From: Candidatus Aalborgicola lynettensis
Lineage (GTDB): Bacteria; Pseudomonadota; Gammaproteobacteria; Burkholderiales; Burkholderiaceae_C
Assembly (NCBI GenBank): GCA_016719405.1
Contig: JADJZE010000001.1
Coordinates: 62,001 to 126,000 of the forward strand
DNA: 64,000 bases
Direction: 5' to 3'
Every line of letters begins with the position of its first letter. Position 1 is the stretch's first letter. The position numbers and the translations under genes are program-made. Shown here one piece after another: positions 1 to 8,952 of the stretch. The notes under the pieces are model-generated. The model worked only from the letters and a program-made list of their open reading frames with translations, did no database searches and was not told the origin of the DNA.

Positions 1-308
1 AACAGTCGCAGGGCCATGGCATTGCTGGCCAGCACCAGGCCTTCTTCGTCCACCACCATCAATGCCAACGGGACGTTGGAAAAGAGGGTCGCAAAACGCT
101 CCGATGCGCCTTCTGCCTCCTGCTGGCTGTAGCGCAAGGCCTGGTTTTGAATTTCCAGTTCGGCCTGGTACTTGCGCAGATCTTCGATCATCTGCGCCGG
201 CTCGTAGCCGTCGACAATCAGATCCTGTACGGTGCGAACAACCTTGCCCTGCGAAAGGCCAGACCGGGAGATGGTTCGCAATTTCTTGCGCCGTGATGAG
301 CCACTCAT
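1..308 (-). CDS. PAS-type sensor/regulator, N-terminal part only
   Basis: An open frame starts at ATG 308-306 and runs off the left edge, so about 102 residues are visible. The N-terminus is basic (MSGSSRRKKLRTISRSGL). A helical stretch around residues 37-66 (DLRKYQAELEIQNQALRYSQ) resembles the short coiled linker found before PAS domains in bacterial sensor kinases and GGDEF/EAL proteins. It is followed by FATLFSNVPLALMVVDEEG, which matches the start of a PAS fold. The output domain lies outside the window, so kinase, diguanylate cyclase and other outputs all remain possible. It is on the same strand as the acyl-CoA synthetase that stops upstream of it at 349, with a 40-bp gap. Confidence 0.7.
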   Translation of the reverse strand, partial: MSGSSRRKKLRTISRSGLSQGKVVRTVQDLIVDGYEPAQMIEDLRKYQAELEIQNQALRYSQQEAEGASERFATLFSNVPLALMVVDEEGLVLASNAMALRL

Positions 309-348
309 GGATCCATTGTGCAGCACGGCATAGCTGTCAAGCGGACGC

Positions 349-2043
349 TCAGGTTTTTACCCAAACAACCGGCTTGCGTTGGGCCAACAAAGCGTCGTAC
401 TGGTTGGCATACGCGTCTTCAATGCAGGGGCGTTTGACTTTGAGCGTGGGGGTGACCAGTCCGTTCTCGGGGGTCCAGGCGGTGGTGACGACGGCCAGGA
501 AGTCCAGTTTTTCATGGGGCTCAAGCCGGTCGTTGACGGTCTTCAGGTGCACGGTGAGCGATGCCACCAGTGCCCGTTTGTCGTCATCCGACATGTTACG
601 CGCCACCGAATCGGGTGAAAGCATAACCAAAGCAAAGGGCTGGGCAAAGTTGGCGCCGGTGACGGCGCAGGCCTCGATGTCGGGGTGCGTTACCAGGAGG
701 TCTTCAATTGGTGCAGGGGCGACGTATTTACCTTTGCTGGTCTTGAAAATGTCTTTTACACGGCCGGTAATGCTGAGGAAGCCTTGGCCGTCGATCTTGC
801 CTTTGTCTCCTGTGCGCAACCAGCCGTCAGCGGTCATGGCGTCGGAGGTCTGTCCGGGTTCTTTGTAGTAACCCTGCATGACGGCTTTGGAGCGCATCTG
901 GATTTCGCCGCTTTGAGGGTCAATGCGGCTTTCGACTTCAACATACGGCAGGCCTACCGATCCCACCTGGCGGGAGCCGGGCAGGGTGGAGTGGGAGACG
1001 CCGCAGTTCTCGGTCATGCCGTAAACCTCAATCAGGTCCAGGCCGAGGTTGCGGTACCACTGCAGCACGTCGGCGGGCATGGGTGCGGCACCGCCTGCAG
1101 CCACCCGGCACTGGTCCAGCCCGAGTCCTTTGAGAATCTTGTGGCGTACCAGGCGCCCAATCAGCGGAATTTTCAACAGCTTTTGCAGCTTCTCAGCCGG
1201 CATCTTGGAGTGCACGCCTTGCTGGAATTTGACCCACAAACGGGGCACCGAGAAAAAGATGGTGGGTCGCGCACGCTGCAGGTCTTGCACGAAGGTGTCG
1301 AGCGCTTCGGCAAAAAATACATGGCTGCCGTAGCGCAGCGAGGCTTGTTCCACCAGCATGCGTTCGGCCACATGGGCCAGTGGCAAGTAGGAGATGAAGC
1401 GGTCTTCGGGTGTCATGCTGACACGTTCGGTGGCGCTGCTCAGGCCCCAGGCCATGCCACCAAAGGTGTGCACCACGCCTTTGGGCTTGCCGGTGGTGCC
1501 GGAGGTGTAAATGATGGTGTTCACGGACTCGGGATCGCGCACCGGGGTGCCCTGCAGGGGCTGGTTTTGTGCAACCAGGTCTTTCCAGAGCAAGGCTTTT
1601 GGTATGGCTGGCGCCAGAGGCAATGCGATCAGTGGGAAGCCTGCTGGGGTGCCGTTTTTGATATTCGAGATATCGTCCATCTTGCCTACGAAGCAGGCAC
1701 GACTTTCGCTGTGCTCCAGGATGTAGGACAGCGCCTCGGCATTAAATGTGGGGTAGATCGGTACCGATACATGGCCGGCCATGAAAATGGCCAGATCTGC
1801 CAGAATCCAATGCGCACTGTTCTTGCCCAAAATGGCTACGCGACTGCCTGCGGGCCAACCTTGGTCTTGCATCCAATGGGCCATGCGGCGCACCTGGTCG
1901 GCGGCTTCGGCCCAGGTGATGTCCAAAATAGCACCACCACCGGTGGGTTGGGTCAGATAGACCTGGTTGGCGCGTTCACGTTCCCAACGGTAGAGGCATT
2001 GCAGGGGGAGTTGCGAAGGATTGACAGTAATTGAAGTAGGCAT
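349..2043 (-). CDS. Long-chain acyl-CoA synthetase (AMP-forming), FadD15/FAA1-like
   Basis: About 564 residues. It probably activates fatty acids to acyl-CoA with ATP through an acyl-adenylate. The AMP-binding signature YTSGTTGKPKGV is near residues 179-190, and the C-terminal hinge and catalytic lysine region (TGDKGKIDGQGFLSITGRVK, then DIFKTSKGKYVAP) is near 410-445, as in the COG1022 long-chain group. I chose ATG 2043 (MPTSITVNPSQL). The same frame opens 13 codons upstream with a TTG at 2082 but has no better ribosome site there. It is a monocistronic-looking minus-strand gene divergent from tig. Substrate chain length cannot be told from the sequence. Confidence 0.85.
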   Translation of the reverse strand: MPTSITVNPSQLPLQCLYRWERERANQVYLTQPTGGGAILDITWAEAADQVRRMAHWMQDQGWPAGSRVAILGKNSAHWILADLAIFMAGHVSVPIYPTFNAEALSYILEHSESRACFVGKMDDISNIKNGTPAGFPLIALPLAPAIPKALLWKDLVAQNQPLQGTPVRDPESVNTIIYTSGTTGKPKGVVHTFGGMAWGLSSATERVSMTPEDRFISYLPLAHVAERMLVEQASLRYGSHVFFAEALDTFVQDLQRARPTIFFSVPRLWVKFQQGVHSKMPAEKLQKLLKIPLIGRLVRHKILKGLGLDQCRVAAGGAAPMPADVLQWYRNLGLDLIEVYGMTENCGVSHSTLPGSRQVGSVGLPYVEVESRIDPQSGEIQMRSKAVMQGYYKEPGQTSDAMTADGWLRTGDKGKIDGQGFLSITGRVKDIFKTSKGKYVAPAPIEDLLVTHPDIEACAVTGANFAQPFALVMLSPDSVARNMSDDDKRALVASLTVHLKTVNDRLEPHEKLDFLAVVTTAWTPENGLVTPTLKVKRPCIEDAYANQYDALLAQRKPVVWVKT

Positions 2044-2229
2044 GAAGCGTTCCGTGAAAGTAGGCCGCCATTCTTGATGCAAGCCGTGATTGTGGGCAAT
2101 GGTGTTGACCCTAGGTGACGTGGTAAATTGAAGACCAGCTCCTCCATCAAAAGCAGTGCGATAGAATCACAGGCTGCCCAAAAAAATGGCGCCCCAATGG
2201 TTAATAAGCTTAAAAACTAGGAGTGAGTG

Positions 2230-3540
2230 ATGGCGGTTACTGTAGAGACACTGGAAAAACTGGAACGAAAAATTACGCTGACGCTGCCCGTGGGCGTGAT
2301 TCAGAACGAGGTCGAGACCCGTTTGCGCAAGCTGGCGCGCACTGTCAAGATGGATGGCTTTCGTCCTGGCAAGGTTCCAATGAATGTGGTTGGGCAACGT
2401 TATGGCTATTCCGTGCAGCACGAAGTCATGAACGACAAGGTGGGCGAGGCTTTCGCAGCAGCTGCGAAAGAGGCTCAGTTGCTGGTTGCGGGGCAGCCAC
2501 GAATTTCCGAAAATGCCACTGCCCCAGAAGGGCAAGTTGCGTTTGATGCAGTTTTTGAAGTCTTCCCTGTGGTTAAGTTCACTGACTTTGCGACCGCTGA
2601 AGTTGAGAAAGTGACAACCGAAGTCACGGAGGCGGCCGTTGATAAAACCGTCGATATTTTACGTAAGCAGCGTCGCACTTTCGCACAGCGCGCACCCGAT
2701 GCAGTTGCTGTTGAAACTGATCGCGTGACGGTGAATTTTGAAGGGAAGATTGACGGAGAATCCTTTGAAGGTGGGAAGGCAGAGGGCTTTCAGTTTGTCG
2801 TTGGTGACGGGCAGATGCTGCAAGAATTTGAAGCTGCGGTGCGTGGTATGAAGGCCGGTGAGAGTAAGACGTTTCAGCTGGCTTTTCCAGCCGATTACCA
2901 CGGCAAGGATGTTGCCGGTAAGACGGCTGACTTCATGGTTACAGTGCTGAAGATTGAGGCTGCACATATTCCAGAAATGGACGGCGAATTTGCAAAATCT
3001 TTGGGTATTGCAGATGCAAGCGTTGATGGTTTGCGTGCGGATATTCGCAAAAATTTGCAGCGTGAAGTGAAGTCCCGCTTATTGGCACGCAATAAGCAGG
3101 TGGTCATGGATGCCTTGTTGTCCAGATCAGAACTGGATGTGCCAAAAGTCAGCGTTCAGGCTGAACTGGAGCGCATGATTCAAAGAACGCGCGAGGACTT
3201 GAAGCAGCGCGGCATGAAAGATGCCGAGAAGGCACCCATTCCGGAGAATATCTTTCTTGCACAGGCTGAAAAGCGTGTGCGTTTGGGGTTGGTGGTTGCA
3301 GCTTTGGTCAACATGAGCAATCTGCAAGCCAAGCCTGAGCAGATCAAGGCGTATGTGGAAGAACTGGCATCCAGCTACGAAACGCCCGCTGAAGTTGTAC
3401 GCTGGTATTACAGCGACAACCGGCGCATGGCAGATGTAGAGGGAATGGTCATTGAGAGTAATGTCATTGACTTTGTTTTGTCCAAAGCAAAAGTCACTGA
3501 AAAATCGATTTCTTTCGATGAATTGATGGGCCAAAACTAA
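2230..3540 (+). CDS. tig: Trigger factor, ribosome-bound chaperone/prolyl isomerase
   Basis: A protein of 436 residues, normal for the family. The ribosome-docking signature GFRPGKVP is at about residues 43-50. An FKBP-type peptidyl-prolyl isomerase domain follows (about 150-245, DRVTVNFEGKIDGESFEGG), then the helical substrate-cradling C-terminus. It acts on nascent chains at the ribosome exit tunnel. The frame offers GTG 2227 and ATG 2230. The AGGAG at 2219-2223 sits six bases before the ATG and only three before the GTG, so ATG 2230 is preferred. First gene of the tig-clpP-clpX-lon protein-quality block. Confidence 0.97.
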   Translation: MAVTVETLEKLERKITLTLPVGVIQNEVETRLRKLARTVKMDGFRPGKVPMNVVGQRYGYSVQHEVMNDKVGEAFAAAAKEAQLLVAGQPRISENATAPEGQVAFDAVFEVFPVVKFTDFATAEVEKVTTEVTEAAVDKTVDILRKQRRTFAQRAPDAVAVETDRVTVNFEGKIDGESFEGGKAEGFQFVVGDGQMLQEFEAAVRGMKAGESKTFQLAFPADYHGKDVAGKTADFMVTVLKIEAAHIPEMDGEFAKSLGIADASVDGLRADIRKNLQREVKSRLLARNKQVVMDALLSRSELDVPKVSVQAELERMIQRTREDLKQRGMKDAEKAPIPENIFLAQAEKRVRLGLVVAALVNMSNLQAKPEQIKAYVEELASSYETPAEVVRWYYSDNRRMADVEGMVIESNVIDFVLSKAKVTEKSISFDELMGQN

Positions 3541-3679
3541 CTGGTTTCGGTCGGATTTTCTTTTGGCTGGCTGATCTTGCATTTGGGGCTTTTCGCGGGG
3601 TTTTGGATCCTGCGGCTAAGCCCCATTTGCATTTTGAGCAGGGATTTTGGGTACATTTGCCCATCTATTTGGAGGTGCT

Positions 3680-4321
3680 ATGACTACGATTTTGAACGCT
3701 ACGCAAACAGCGGCGGATGCGATGGACATTCAGGGTTTGGGCATGATTCCCATGGTGATCGAGCAGTCGGGCAGGGGGGAGCGTTCCTACGATATTTATT
3801 CACGTTTACTCAAAGAGCGTGTCATCTTTCTGGTGGGACCGGTAAATGACCAAACGGCCAATTTGGTCGTTGCCCAGTTGCTTTTTCTGGAAAGTGAAAA
3901 TCCGGACAAGGATATTTCTTTCTACATCAATTCCCCTGGTGGCTCAGTGAGCGCAGGCATGGCGATTTTTGACACCATGAATTTCATCAAGCCAGACGTT
4001 TCTACGCTTTGCATTGGTATGGCAGCCAGCATGGGGGCTTTTTTGCTGGCGGCTGGCGCCAAGGGTAAACGGTTCTCGCTTCCCAATTCCAAAATCATGA
4101 TTCATCAGCCATCTGGTGGTAGTCAGGGGCAAGCGACTGAAATCGAAATTGCAGCGCGAGAGATTCTGAAAACCCGCGAGCAATTGAATAAAATTCTGGC
4201 AGACCGGACGGGCCAACCGTTGGAGCGAATCGCCAAGGATACCGAGCGTGACTATTACATGACGGCCGAAGAGTGCAAAGAGTATGGCCTGATTGACGCG
4301 GTTATTTCGAAGCGTCCTTAA
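3680..4321 (+). CDS. clpP: ATP-dependent Clp protease, proteolytic subunit
   Basis: A serine protease of 213 residues that forms the tetradecameric chamber of ClpXP/ClpAP. The catalytic residues read as Ser117 (AASMGAF), His142 (IMIHQPSGG) and Asp191 (DTERDYY), with the Ser-His spacing of 25 known from E. coli. A perfect GGAGG at 3671-3675 decides the start at ATG 3680, although the frame extends 11 codons further upstream. It lies 139 bp after tig and 95 bp before clpX. The 3541-3679 interval shows no convincing heat-shock promoter to my eye. Confidence 0.97.
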   Translation: MTTILNATQTAADAMDIQGLGMIPMVIEQSGRGERSYDIYSRLLKERVIFLVGPVNDQTANLVVAQLLFLESENPDKDISFYINSPGGSVSAGMAIFDTMNFIKPDVSTLCIGMAASMGAFLLAAGAKGKRFSLPNSKIMIHQPSGGSQGQATEIEIAAREILKTREQLNKILADRTGQPLERIAKDTERDYYMTAEECKEYGLIDAVISKRP

Positions 4322-4416
4322 GGGCGCTGCCCATCCTGTCTGCGGGGTCTGCGGTTGCGCGGGCGCCGTGTTTATTTGAGTATCATTCGGGCATCTTCCG
4401 AAAAGGCGTGCACCAC

Positions 4417-5682
4417 ATGGCTGAGAAAAAAGGCTCCTCCAGCGAAAAAACCCTGTATTGCTCTTTTTGTGGCAAAAGCCAGCATGAGGTCAAAAAACTG
4501 ATCGCCGGGCCTTCAGTGTTTGTGTGTGATGAGTGTATTGAGTTGTGCAATGAAATTATTCGTGATGAATTGCCTGTCAGTTCCGACGCCAAAGACGGCA
4601 AGACCGATTTGCCGACGCCAGCTGAGATCAAATCCAATCTAGACAATTACGTCATTGGGCAGGAGCCCGCCAAGCGCATCTTGGCGGTGGCGGTTTACAA
4701 CCATTACAAGCGCCTGCGCCACAAGGAAAAGGCCAAGAAGGACGACATTGAGTTGTCTAAAAGCAATATCTTGCTGATTGGCCCTACTGGATCCGGTAAG
4801 ACGCTGCTGGCGCAGACTTTGGCTCGGATGCTGGATGTTCCATTTGTGATGGCTGATGCGACCACTTTGACTGAGGCTGGATATGTTGGGGAAGATGTTG
4901 AGAATATCGTCCTGAAGTTGTTGCAGAGCTGCAATTACGAGGTGGAGCGGGCACAACGCGGTATTGTCTACATTGATGAAATCGACAAAATTTCCCGCAA
5001 GTCGGACAACCCGTCCATCACACGTGACGTCTCGGGTGAAGGCGTGCAGCAAGCACTTTTGAAGTTGATTGAAGGCACAATGGCCAGTGTGCCTCCGCAG
5101 GGAGGGAGAAAACATCCTAACCAGGACTTCGTCCAGATTGATACGACCAACATTTTGTTTATTTGTGGCGGTGCTTTTGCAGGCCTAGAGAAAGTCATTG
5201 AGAACCGCACGCAGTCGTCTGGTATTGGTTTTGGTGCCAATGTTAAGAGTAAACAGCAACGTAGTCTGACCGACGTATTCAAGGAAGTGGAGCCAGAAGA
5301 TTTGATCAAGTTTGGCTTGATTCCTGAATTGGTAGGACGTATGCCTGTGGTTGCCGCCCTTGCTGAGTTGACTGAAGATGCGCTCGTTCAAATTCTTACA
5401 GAGCCTAAAAACGCGCTGGTCAAACAATACACCAAGATTTTATCGATGGAGGGCGCAGAGTTGGAAGTGCGTCCTTCGGCTCTGAAAGCGATTGCGAAGA
5501 AAGCACTGGAGCGTAAGACGGGCGCGCGTGGTCTGCGCTCAATTTTGGAGCACGCTTTGATCGATACGATGTACGATCTGCCGAATGTGGCAAACGTGGC
5601 CAAAGTGGTTGTGGAAGAGTCCACGATTAATGAAAACAAGCCCCCTTTGTTGGTGTATCACGAAGCGGCGAAAAAAGCGTAA
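4417..5682 (+). CDS. clpX: Clp protease ATP-binding unfoldase ClpX
   Basis: An AAA+ unfoldase of 421 residues that feeds ClpP. The N-terminal C4 zinc finger uses Cys15, Cys18, Cys37 and Cys40. Walker A is GPTGSGKT at 122-129, the pore loop is GYVGE, Walker B is IDEIDK, and the IGFGA loop that docks to ClpP is present (SSGIGFGANV). An in-frame GTG lies three codons upstream at 4408, but the conserved MAEKKG start at ATG 4417, with AAAAGG ten bases ahead, is preferred. It is followed by a short hairpin and a T-run at 5701-5719. Confidence 0.97.
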   Translation: MAEKKGSSSEKTLYCSFCGKSQHEVKKLIAGPSVFVCDECIELCNEIIRDELPVSSDAKDGKTDLPTPAEIKSNLDNYVIGQEPAKRILAVAVYNHYKRLRHKEKAKKDDIELSKSNILLIGPTGSGKTLLAQTLARMLDVPFVMADATTLTEAGYVGEDVENIVLKLLQSCNYEVERAQRGIVYIDEIDKISRKSDNPSITRDVSGEGVQQALLKLIEGTMASVPPQGGRKHPNQDFVQIDTTNILFICGGAFAGLEKVIENRTQSSGIGFGANVKSKQQRSLTDVFKEVEPEDLIKFGLIPELVGRMPVVAALAELTEDALVQILTEPKNALVKQYTKILSMEGAELEVRPSALKAIAKKALERKTGARGLRSILEHALIDTMYDLPNVANVAKVVVEESTINENKPPLLVYHEAAKKA

Positions 5683-5700
5683 CAGCGGTTTACTTGAATG

Positions 5701-5719
5701 CCCGATGTAGCGGGTTTTT
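5701..5719 (+). terminator. Short intrinsic terminator after clpX
   Basis: A CCCG/CGGG stem with a six-base loop is followed directly by TTTTT, 18 bp after the clpX stop. An outer AGCGGT...ACCGCT pairing could extend the structure. The inner stem is only 4 bp, so termination may be partial and lon could receive read-through. Confidence 0.5.
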
Positions 5720-5825
5720 CCACCGCTTACATTGTGCCCCGTGACTTCTGTTGATTTGATAATTGTGGTCGTCTTGCAAATTGGTGGCAAACAACCATAT
5801 TCCACAGGTAAATAAAAGGTTCCCT

Positions 5826-8270
5826 ATGTCTGGACACATTCCATTGCCTGCTACTCCCATAGAACTGCCACTCTTGCCGCTGCGTGACGTGGTTGTGTTC
5901 CCCCATATGGTAATTCCTCTGTTTGTTGGGCGACCAAAAAGCATCAAGGCGCTAGAGGCCGCCATGGAGGCGGAGCGACGCATCATGCTTGTAGCTCAAA
6001 AGGCTGCGGCCAAAGATGATCCGTTGGTGTCCGACATGTTCGATGTTGGTTGTGTGTCTACGATTTTGCAAATGCTGAAGCTGCCGGACGGCACAGTTAA
6101 GGTTCTCGTTGAAGGGCATCAGCGCGCCACTGTGAGCCAAATTGTCGAGGGTGAGGAGCATTTTTCTGCCAACGTAACTCCGATAGAGGTAACGGTTGAG
6201 GGGGGGGGCGAAAAAGGGCGTGGAAAGTCGAGTGAAGTAGAGGCGTTACGTCGTGCAGTGATGCAGCAGTTTGACCAGTACGTCAAGCTTAACAAAAAGA
6301 TTCCTCCCGAAATTTTGACATCGATCTCCAGCATTGATGATGCGGGGCGACTGGCAGACACCATAGCAGCCCACCTGCCTTTGAAATTGGAAAGTAAGCA
6401 AGCGGTTTTGAGTCTGTCTGGTGTCAAGGATCGCCTAGAAAATCTGTTTGAGCAGATTGAGCGTGAAGTCGATATCCTGAATGTCGATAAAAAGATACGT
6501 GGGCGAGTCAAACGTCAGATGGAGAAAAACCAGCGAGATTTTTATCTCAATGAGCAGGTTAAGGCTATTCAAAAAGAGCTGGGCGAGGGTGAGGACGGTG
6601 CTGATATTGAAGAGATTGAGAAAAAGATCAAGGCCGCCAAGATGCCTAAAGACGCACTCAAGAAGGCGGAGGCGGAGTTCAAGAAGCTCAAGCTGATGTC
6701 GCCGATGTCGGCTGAGGCGACGGTGGTGCGAAACTACATTGACGTGTTGACCGGGTTGCCTTGGACCGCCAAAACCAAGATCAAGCATAACCTTGCGCAT
6801 GCTGAAGAGGTCCTCAATCAAGACCACTATGGCTTGGACAAGGTAAAAGATCGTATTTTGGAATATCTTGCGGTGCAGCAACGGGTTGACAAGGTCAAGG
6901 CCCCCATTCTTTGTTTGGTTGGACCTCCCGGGGTGGGTAAGACGTCATTGGGACAGTCCATTGCAAAAGCCACAGGACGCAAGTATGTCCGCATGGCCTT
7001 GGGGGGAATGCGTGATGAAGCTGAAATACGAGGTCATCGCCGCACATATATTGGTGCCATGCCTGGAAAAGTGTTGCAGAGTCTGTCTAAGGTAGGTACC
7101 CGAAACCCGTTATTTCTGCTGGACGAAATTGATAAGTTGGGAACTGATTTTCGAGGTGATCCAAGCAGTGCACTACTGGAGGTGTTGGATCCCGAGCAAA
7201 ATCACAAGTTTGGTGACCACTATGTTGAAGTCGACTATGACTTGAGCGACGTGATGTTTGTAGCGACCTCCAACTCGATGAATATTCCATCGGCCTTGCT
7301 GGATCGCATGGAGGTTATTCGCTTGTCTGGCTATACCGAAGACGAAAAAACCAATATTGCGATCACGTATCTGTTGCCAAAGCAAATGAAGAACAATGGT
7401 GTGAAGGACGCCGAGTTGTTGATTGGTGAAGATGCCGTTCGCGACATTGTGCGGTACTACACCCGGGAGGCAGGTGTTCGCTCATTGGAACGTGAACTTT
7501 CTAAAATATGCCGCAAGGTTGTAAAGGGTTTGCTTCTCAAGAAGATGACACATCAAGTCAAAGTGACTGCCGAAAACTTGAATGACTTCCTTGGTGTGCG
7601 GAAATACACATATGGTCGTGCTGAGCAGCAAAATCAGGTTGGACAGGTGGTTGGCCTAGCGTGGACCGAAGTGGGAGGGGATCTATTGACTATTGAGGCA
7701 GCTCTCACTCCCGGTAAAGGTGTTATCACACGAACTGGTTCGTTAGGTGACGTGATGAAGGAGTCGGTTGAGGCTGCGCGTACGGTGGTGCGCAGTCGTG
7801 CGCGCCGCTTGGGAATCAGGGATGAAGTTTTTGAGAAAAAAGATATTCATATCCATGTGCCAGATGGAGCCACACCTAAAGATGGTCCAAGTGCAGGGGC
7901 TGCGATGACGACAGCATTTGTTTCTGCGTTAACTGGCATACCTGTGCGCGGTGATGTTGCCATGACAGGGGAAATCACTTTACGTGGAGAGGTGACTGAA
8001 ATCGGTGGGTTGAAGGAGAAACTATTGGCTGCTCTACGCGGTGGCATCAAGACCGTATTGATTCCAGAAGCAAATGCTAAAGACCTGCAGGAAATTCCTG
8101 CAAACGTAAAAAATGGACTAGAAATTGTGCCGGTGCGTTGGATTGACAAAGTGTTGGAGTTGGCTCTGGAAACTATGCCTATCTCTTTGCCAGAAGATGA
8201 ATCCATTGCGAATCCAACTGTGAATCCTTCAGTACCGGCGGTTCAGCTCCTAGATTCGATTAAGCATTGA
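5826..8270 (+). CDS. lon: ATP-dependent protease Lon (La)
   Basis: A protein of 814 residues. It carries an N-terminal substrate-binding domain (LPLLPLRDVVVFPHMVIPLF), a long coiled-coil/helical middle, the AAA+ module with Walker A GPPGVGKT at about residue 366 and Walker B LLDEID, and a C-terminal S16 protease domain with the Ser689-Lys732 dyad (PKDGPSAGAA and GGLKEK, spacing 43 as in E. coli). The start is ATG 5826 with AAAAGG seven bases ahead, although the frame opens earlier at 5763. It is a homohexameric cytosolic protease for damaged and regulatory proteins. A clear terminator follows at 8276. Confidence 0.97.
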   Translation: MSGHIPLPATPIELPLLPLRDVVVFPHMVIPLFVGRPKSIKALEAAMEAERRIMLVAQKAAAKDDPLVSDMFDVGCVSTILQMLKLPDGTVKVLVEGHQRATVSQIVEGEEHFSANVTPIEVTVEGGGEKGRGKSSEVEALRRAVMQQFDQYVKLNKKIPPEILTSISSIDDAGRLADTIAAHLPLKLESKQAVLSLSGVKDRLENLFEQIEREVDILNVDKKIRGRVKRQMEKNQRDFYLNEQVKAIQKELGEGEDGADIEEIEKKIKAAKMPKDALKKAEAEFKKLKLMSPMSAEATVVRNYIDVLTGLPWTAKTKIKHNLAHAEEVLNQDHYGLDKVKDRILEYLAVQQRVDKVKAPILCLVGPPGVGKTSLGQSIAKATGRKYVRMALGGMRDEAEIRGHRRTYIGAMPGKVLQSLSKVGTRNPLFLLDEIDKLGTDFRGDPSSALLEVLDPEQNHKFGDHYVEVDYDLSDVMFVATSNSMNIPSALLDRMEVIRLSGYTEDEKTNIAITYLLPKQMKNNGVKDAELLIGEDAVRDIVRYYTREAGVRSLERELSKICRKVVKGLLLKKMTHQVKVTAENLNDFLGVRKYTYGRAEQQNQVGQVVGLAWTEVGGDLLTIEAALTPGKGVITRTGSLGDVMKESVEAARTVVRSRARRLGIRDEVFEKKDIHIHVPDGATPKDGPSAGAAMTTAFVSALTGIPVRGDVAMTGEITLRGEVTEIGGLKEKLLAALRGGIKTVLIPEANAKDLQEIPANVKNGLEIVPVRWIDKVLELALETMPISLPEDESIANPTVNPSVPAVQLLDSIKH

Positions 8271-8275
8271 TTCCG

Positions 8276-8297
8276 TTGCGCCTGTGCGCAATTTTTC
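8276..8297 (+). terminator. Intrinsic terminator of lon
   Basis: A perfect TTGCGC/GCGCAA stem with a CTGT loop is followed by five T, starting five bases after the lon stop codon. Confidence 0.8.
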
Positions 8298-8303
8298 TTG
8301 TGT

Positions 8304-8333
8304 TTGTGAAAACATGCAAATTCGCGCTATACT
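8304..8333 (+). promoter_or_regulatory. Probable sigma-70 promoter of the tRNA cluster
   Basis: TTGTGA (8304-8309) and TATACT (8328-8333) are separated by 18 bp and lie 15 bp before the first base of tRNA-Gly. This is a good match for a stable-RNA promoter placed just after the lon terminator. Confidence 0.6.
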
Positions 8334-8347
8334 ACGAAGATTGCATC

Positions 8348-8423
8348 GCGGGAATAGCTCAGTTGGTAGAGCGCAACCTTGCCAAGGTTGAGGTCGAGAG
8401 TTCGAGACTCTTTTCCCGCTCCA
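8348..8423 (+). tRNA. tRNA-Gly (GCC)
   Basis: A 76-nt cloverleaf with encoded CCA. The acceptor GCGGGAA pairs with TTCCCGC, the D arm reads AGCTCAGTTGGTAGAGC, the anticodon stem is AACCT/AGGTT with loop TTGCCAA (anticodon GCC), and the T arm contains TTCGA. First of three tRNA genes in 380 bp. Confidence 0.95.
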
Positions 8424-8433
8424 ATTTCCAATT

Positions 8434-8462
8434 AAGGGAGGCTAGAGTAGCTTCCCTTTTTC
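8434..8462 (+). terminator. Intrinsic terminator after tRNA-Gly
   Basis: An 11-bp stem (AAGGGAGGCTA with TAGCTTCCCTT, one G-T pair) with a GAG loop is followed by a T-rich run. It lies between tRNA-Gly and tRNA-Cys, which start only 16 bp apart from it. Confidence 0.75.
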
Positions 8463-8477
8463 TTTAGTTGAGAGTTT

Positions 8478-8551
8478 GGCGCGGTAGCAAAGCGGTTATG
8501 CCCCGGATTGCAAATCCGGTTAGTCCGGTTCGACTCCGGACCGCGCCTCCA
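8478..8551 (+). tRNA. tRNA-Cys (GCA)
   Basis: A 74-nt cloverleaf with encoded CCA. The acceptor GGCGCGG pairs with CCGCGCC, the anticodon arm is CCGGATTGCAAATCCGG with GCA in the loop, and the T arm contains GTTCGACTC. Confidence 0.95.
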
Positions 8552-8571
8552 ATTAGTCTATAGCGACTAGC

Positions 8572-8605
8572 AACCCTGCTACCAAATTGTGGTAGTGGGG
8601 TTTTT
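8572..8605 (+). terminator. Intrinsic terminator after tRNA-Cys
   Basis: A 12-bp stem (AACCCTGCTACC with GGTAGTGGGGTT, two G-T pairs) with a seven-base AT-rich loop is followed by TTTTT, 20 bp after tRNA-Cys. Confidence 0.75.
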
Positions 8606-8642
8606 GCTTTACGCTGGGCGCTGAGGTGTTTGTTTCGAGTGA

Positions 8643-8729
8643 GCGACTGTGGCGGAATAGGTAGACGCCCAAGACTTAAAATCTTGTGTCCGCAAGGGCG
8701 TACCGGTTCGATTCCGGTCAGTCGCACCA
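8643..8729 (+). tRNA. tRNA-Leu (TAA)
   Basis: An 87-nt class II tRNA with a long variable arm (TGTCCGCAAGGGCGT) and encoded CCA. The acceptor GCGACTG pairs with CAGTCGC. The anticodon loop CTTAAAA gives anticodon TAA, reading UUA/UUG. Confidence 0.95.
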
Positions 8730-8800
8730 GTCTCCTCAAATTTTGCTGCTCTCGCACTTTCCTGATTGACTTTGTTTCTGTATAGCGCAATTAGGCGCAA

Positions 8801-8829
8801 TTACCCATAGTGGACCCCTCCGCTATAAT
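8801..8829 (+). promoter_or_regulatory. Probable sigma-70 promoter of carAB
   Basis: A consensus TATAAT at 8824-8829 lies 17 bp after TTACCC (8801-8806), which is only a moderate -35. The promoter is 123 bp upstream of the carA start, leaving a leader of about 115 nt in which no attenuator hairpin is obvious. Confidence 0.55.
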
Positions 8830-8952
8830 CAGAGGCTATCCAGCAAACAGCCCTCCCAAGCGCCGTTCTCGCACTTTCCCAACTTCAACACTGCAGCCAA
8901 GAATTGTTCTTGAGCGCGCTTGGGCGTACCCGTAACTCACTCGGAGATCCCA

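Noticed and set aside
685..2034. Plus-strand 449-codon frame opposite the acyl-CoA synthetase
   Set aside because: Shadow of a gene with clear AMP-binding motifs; no ribosome site or recognisable domain.
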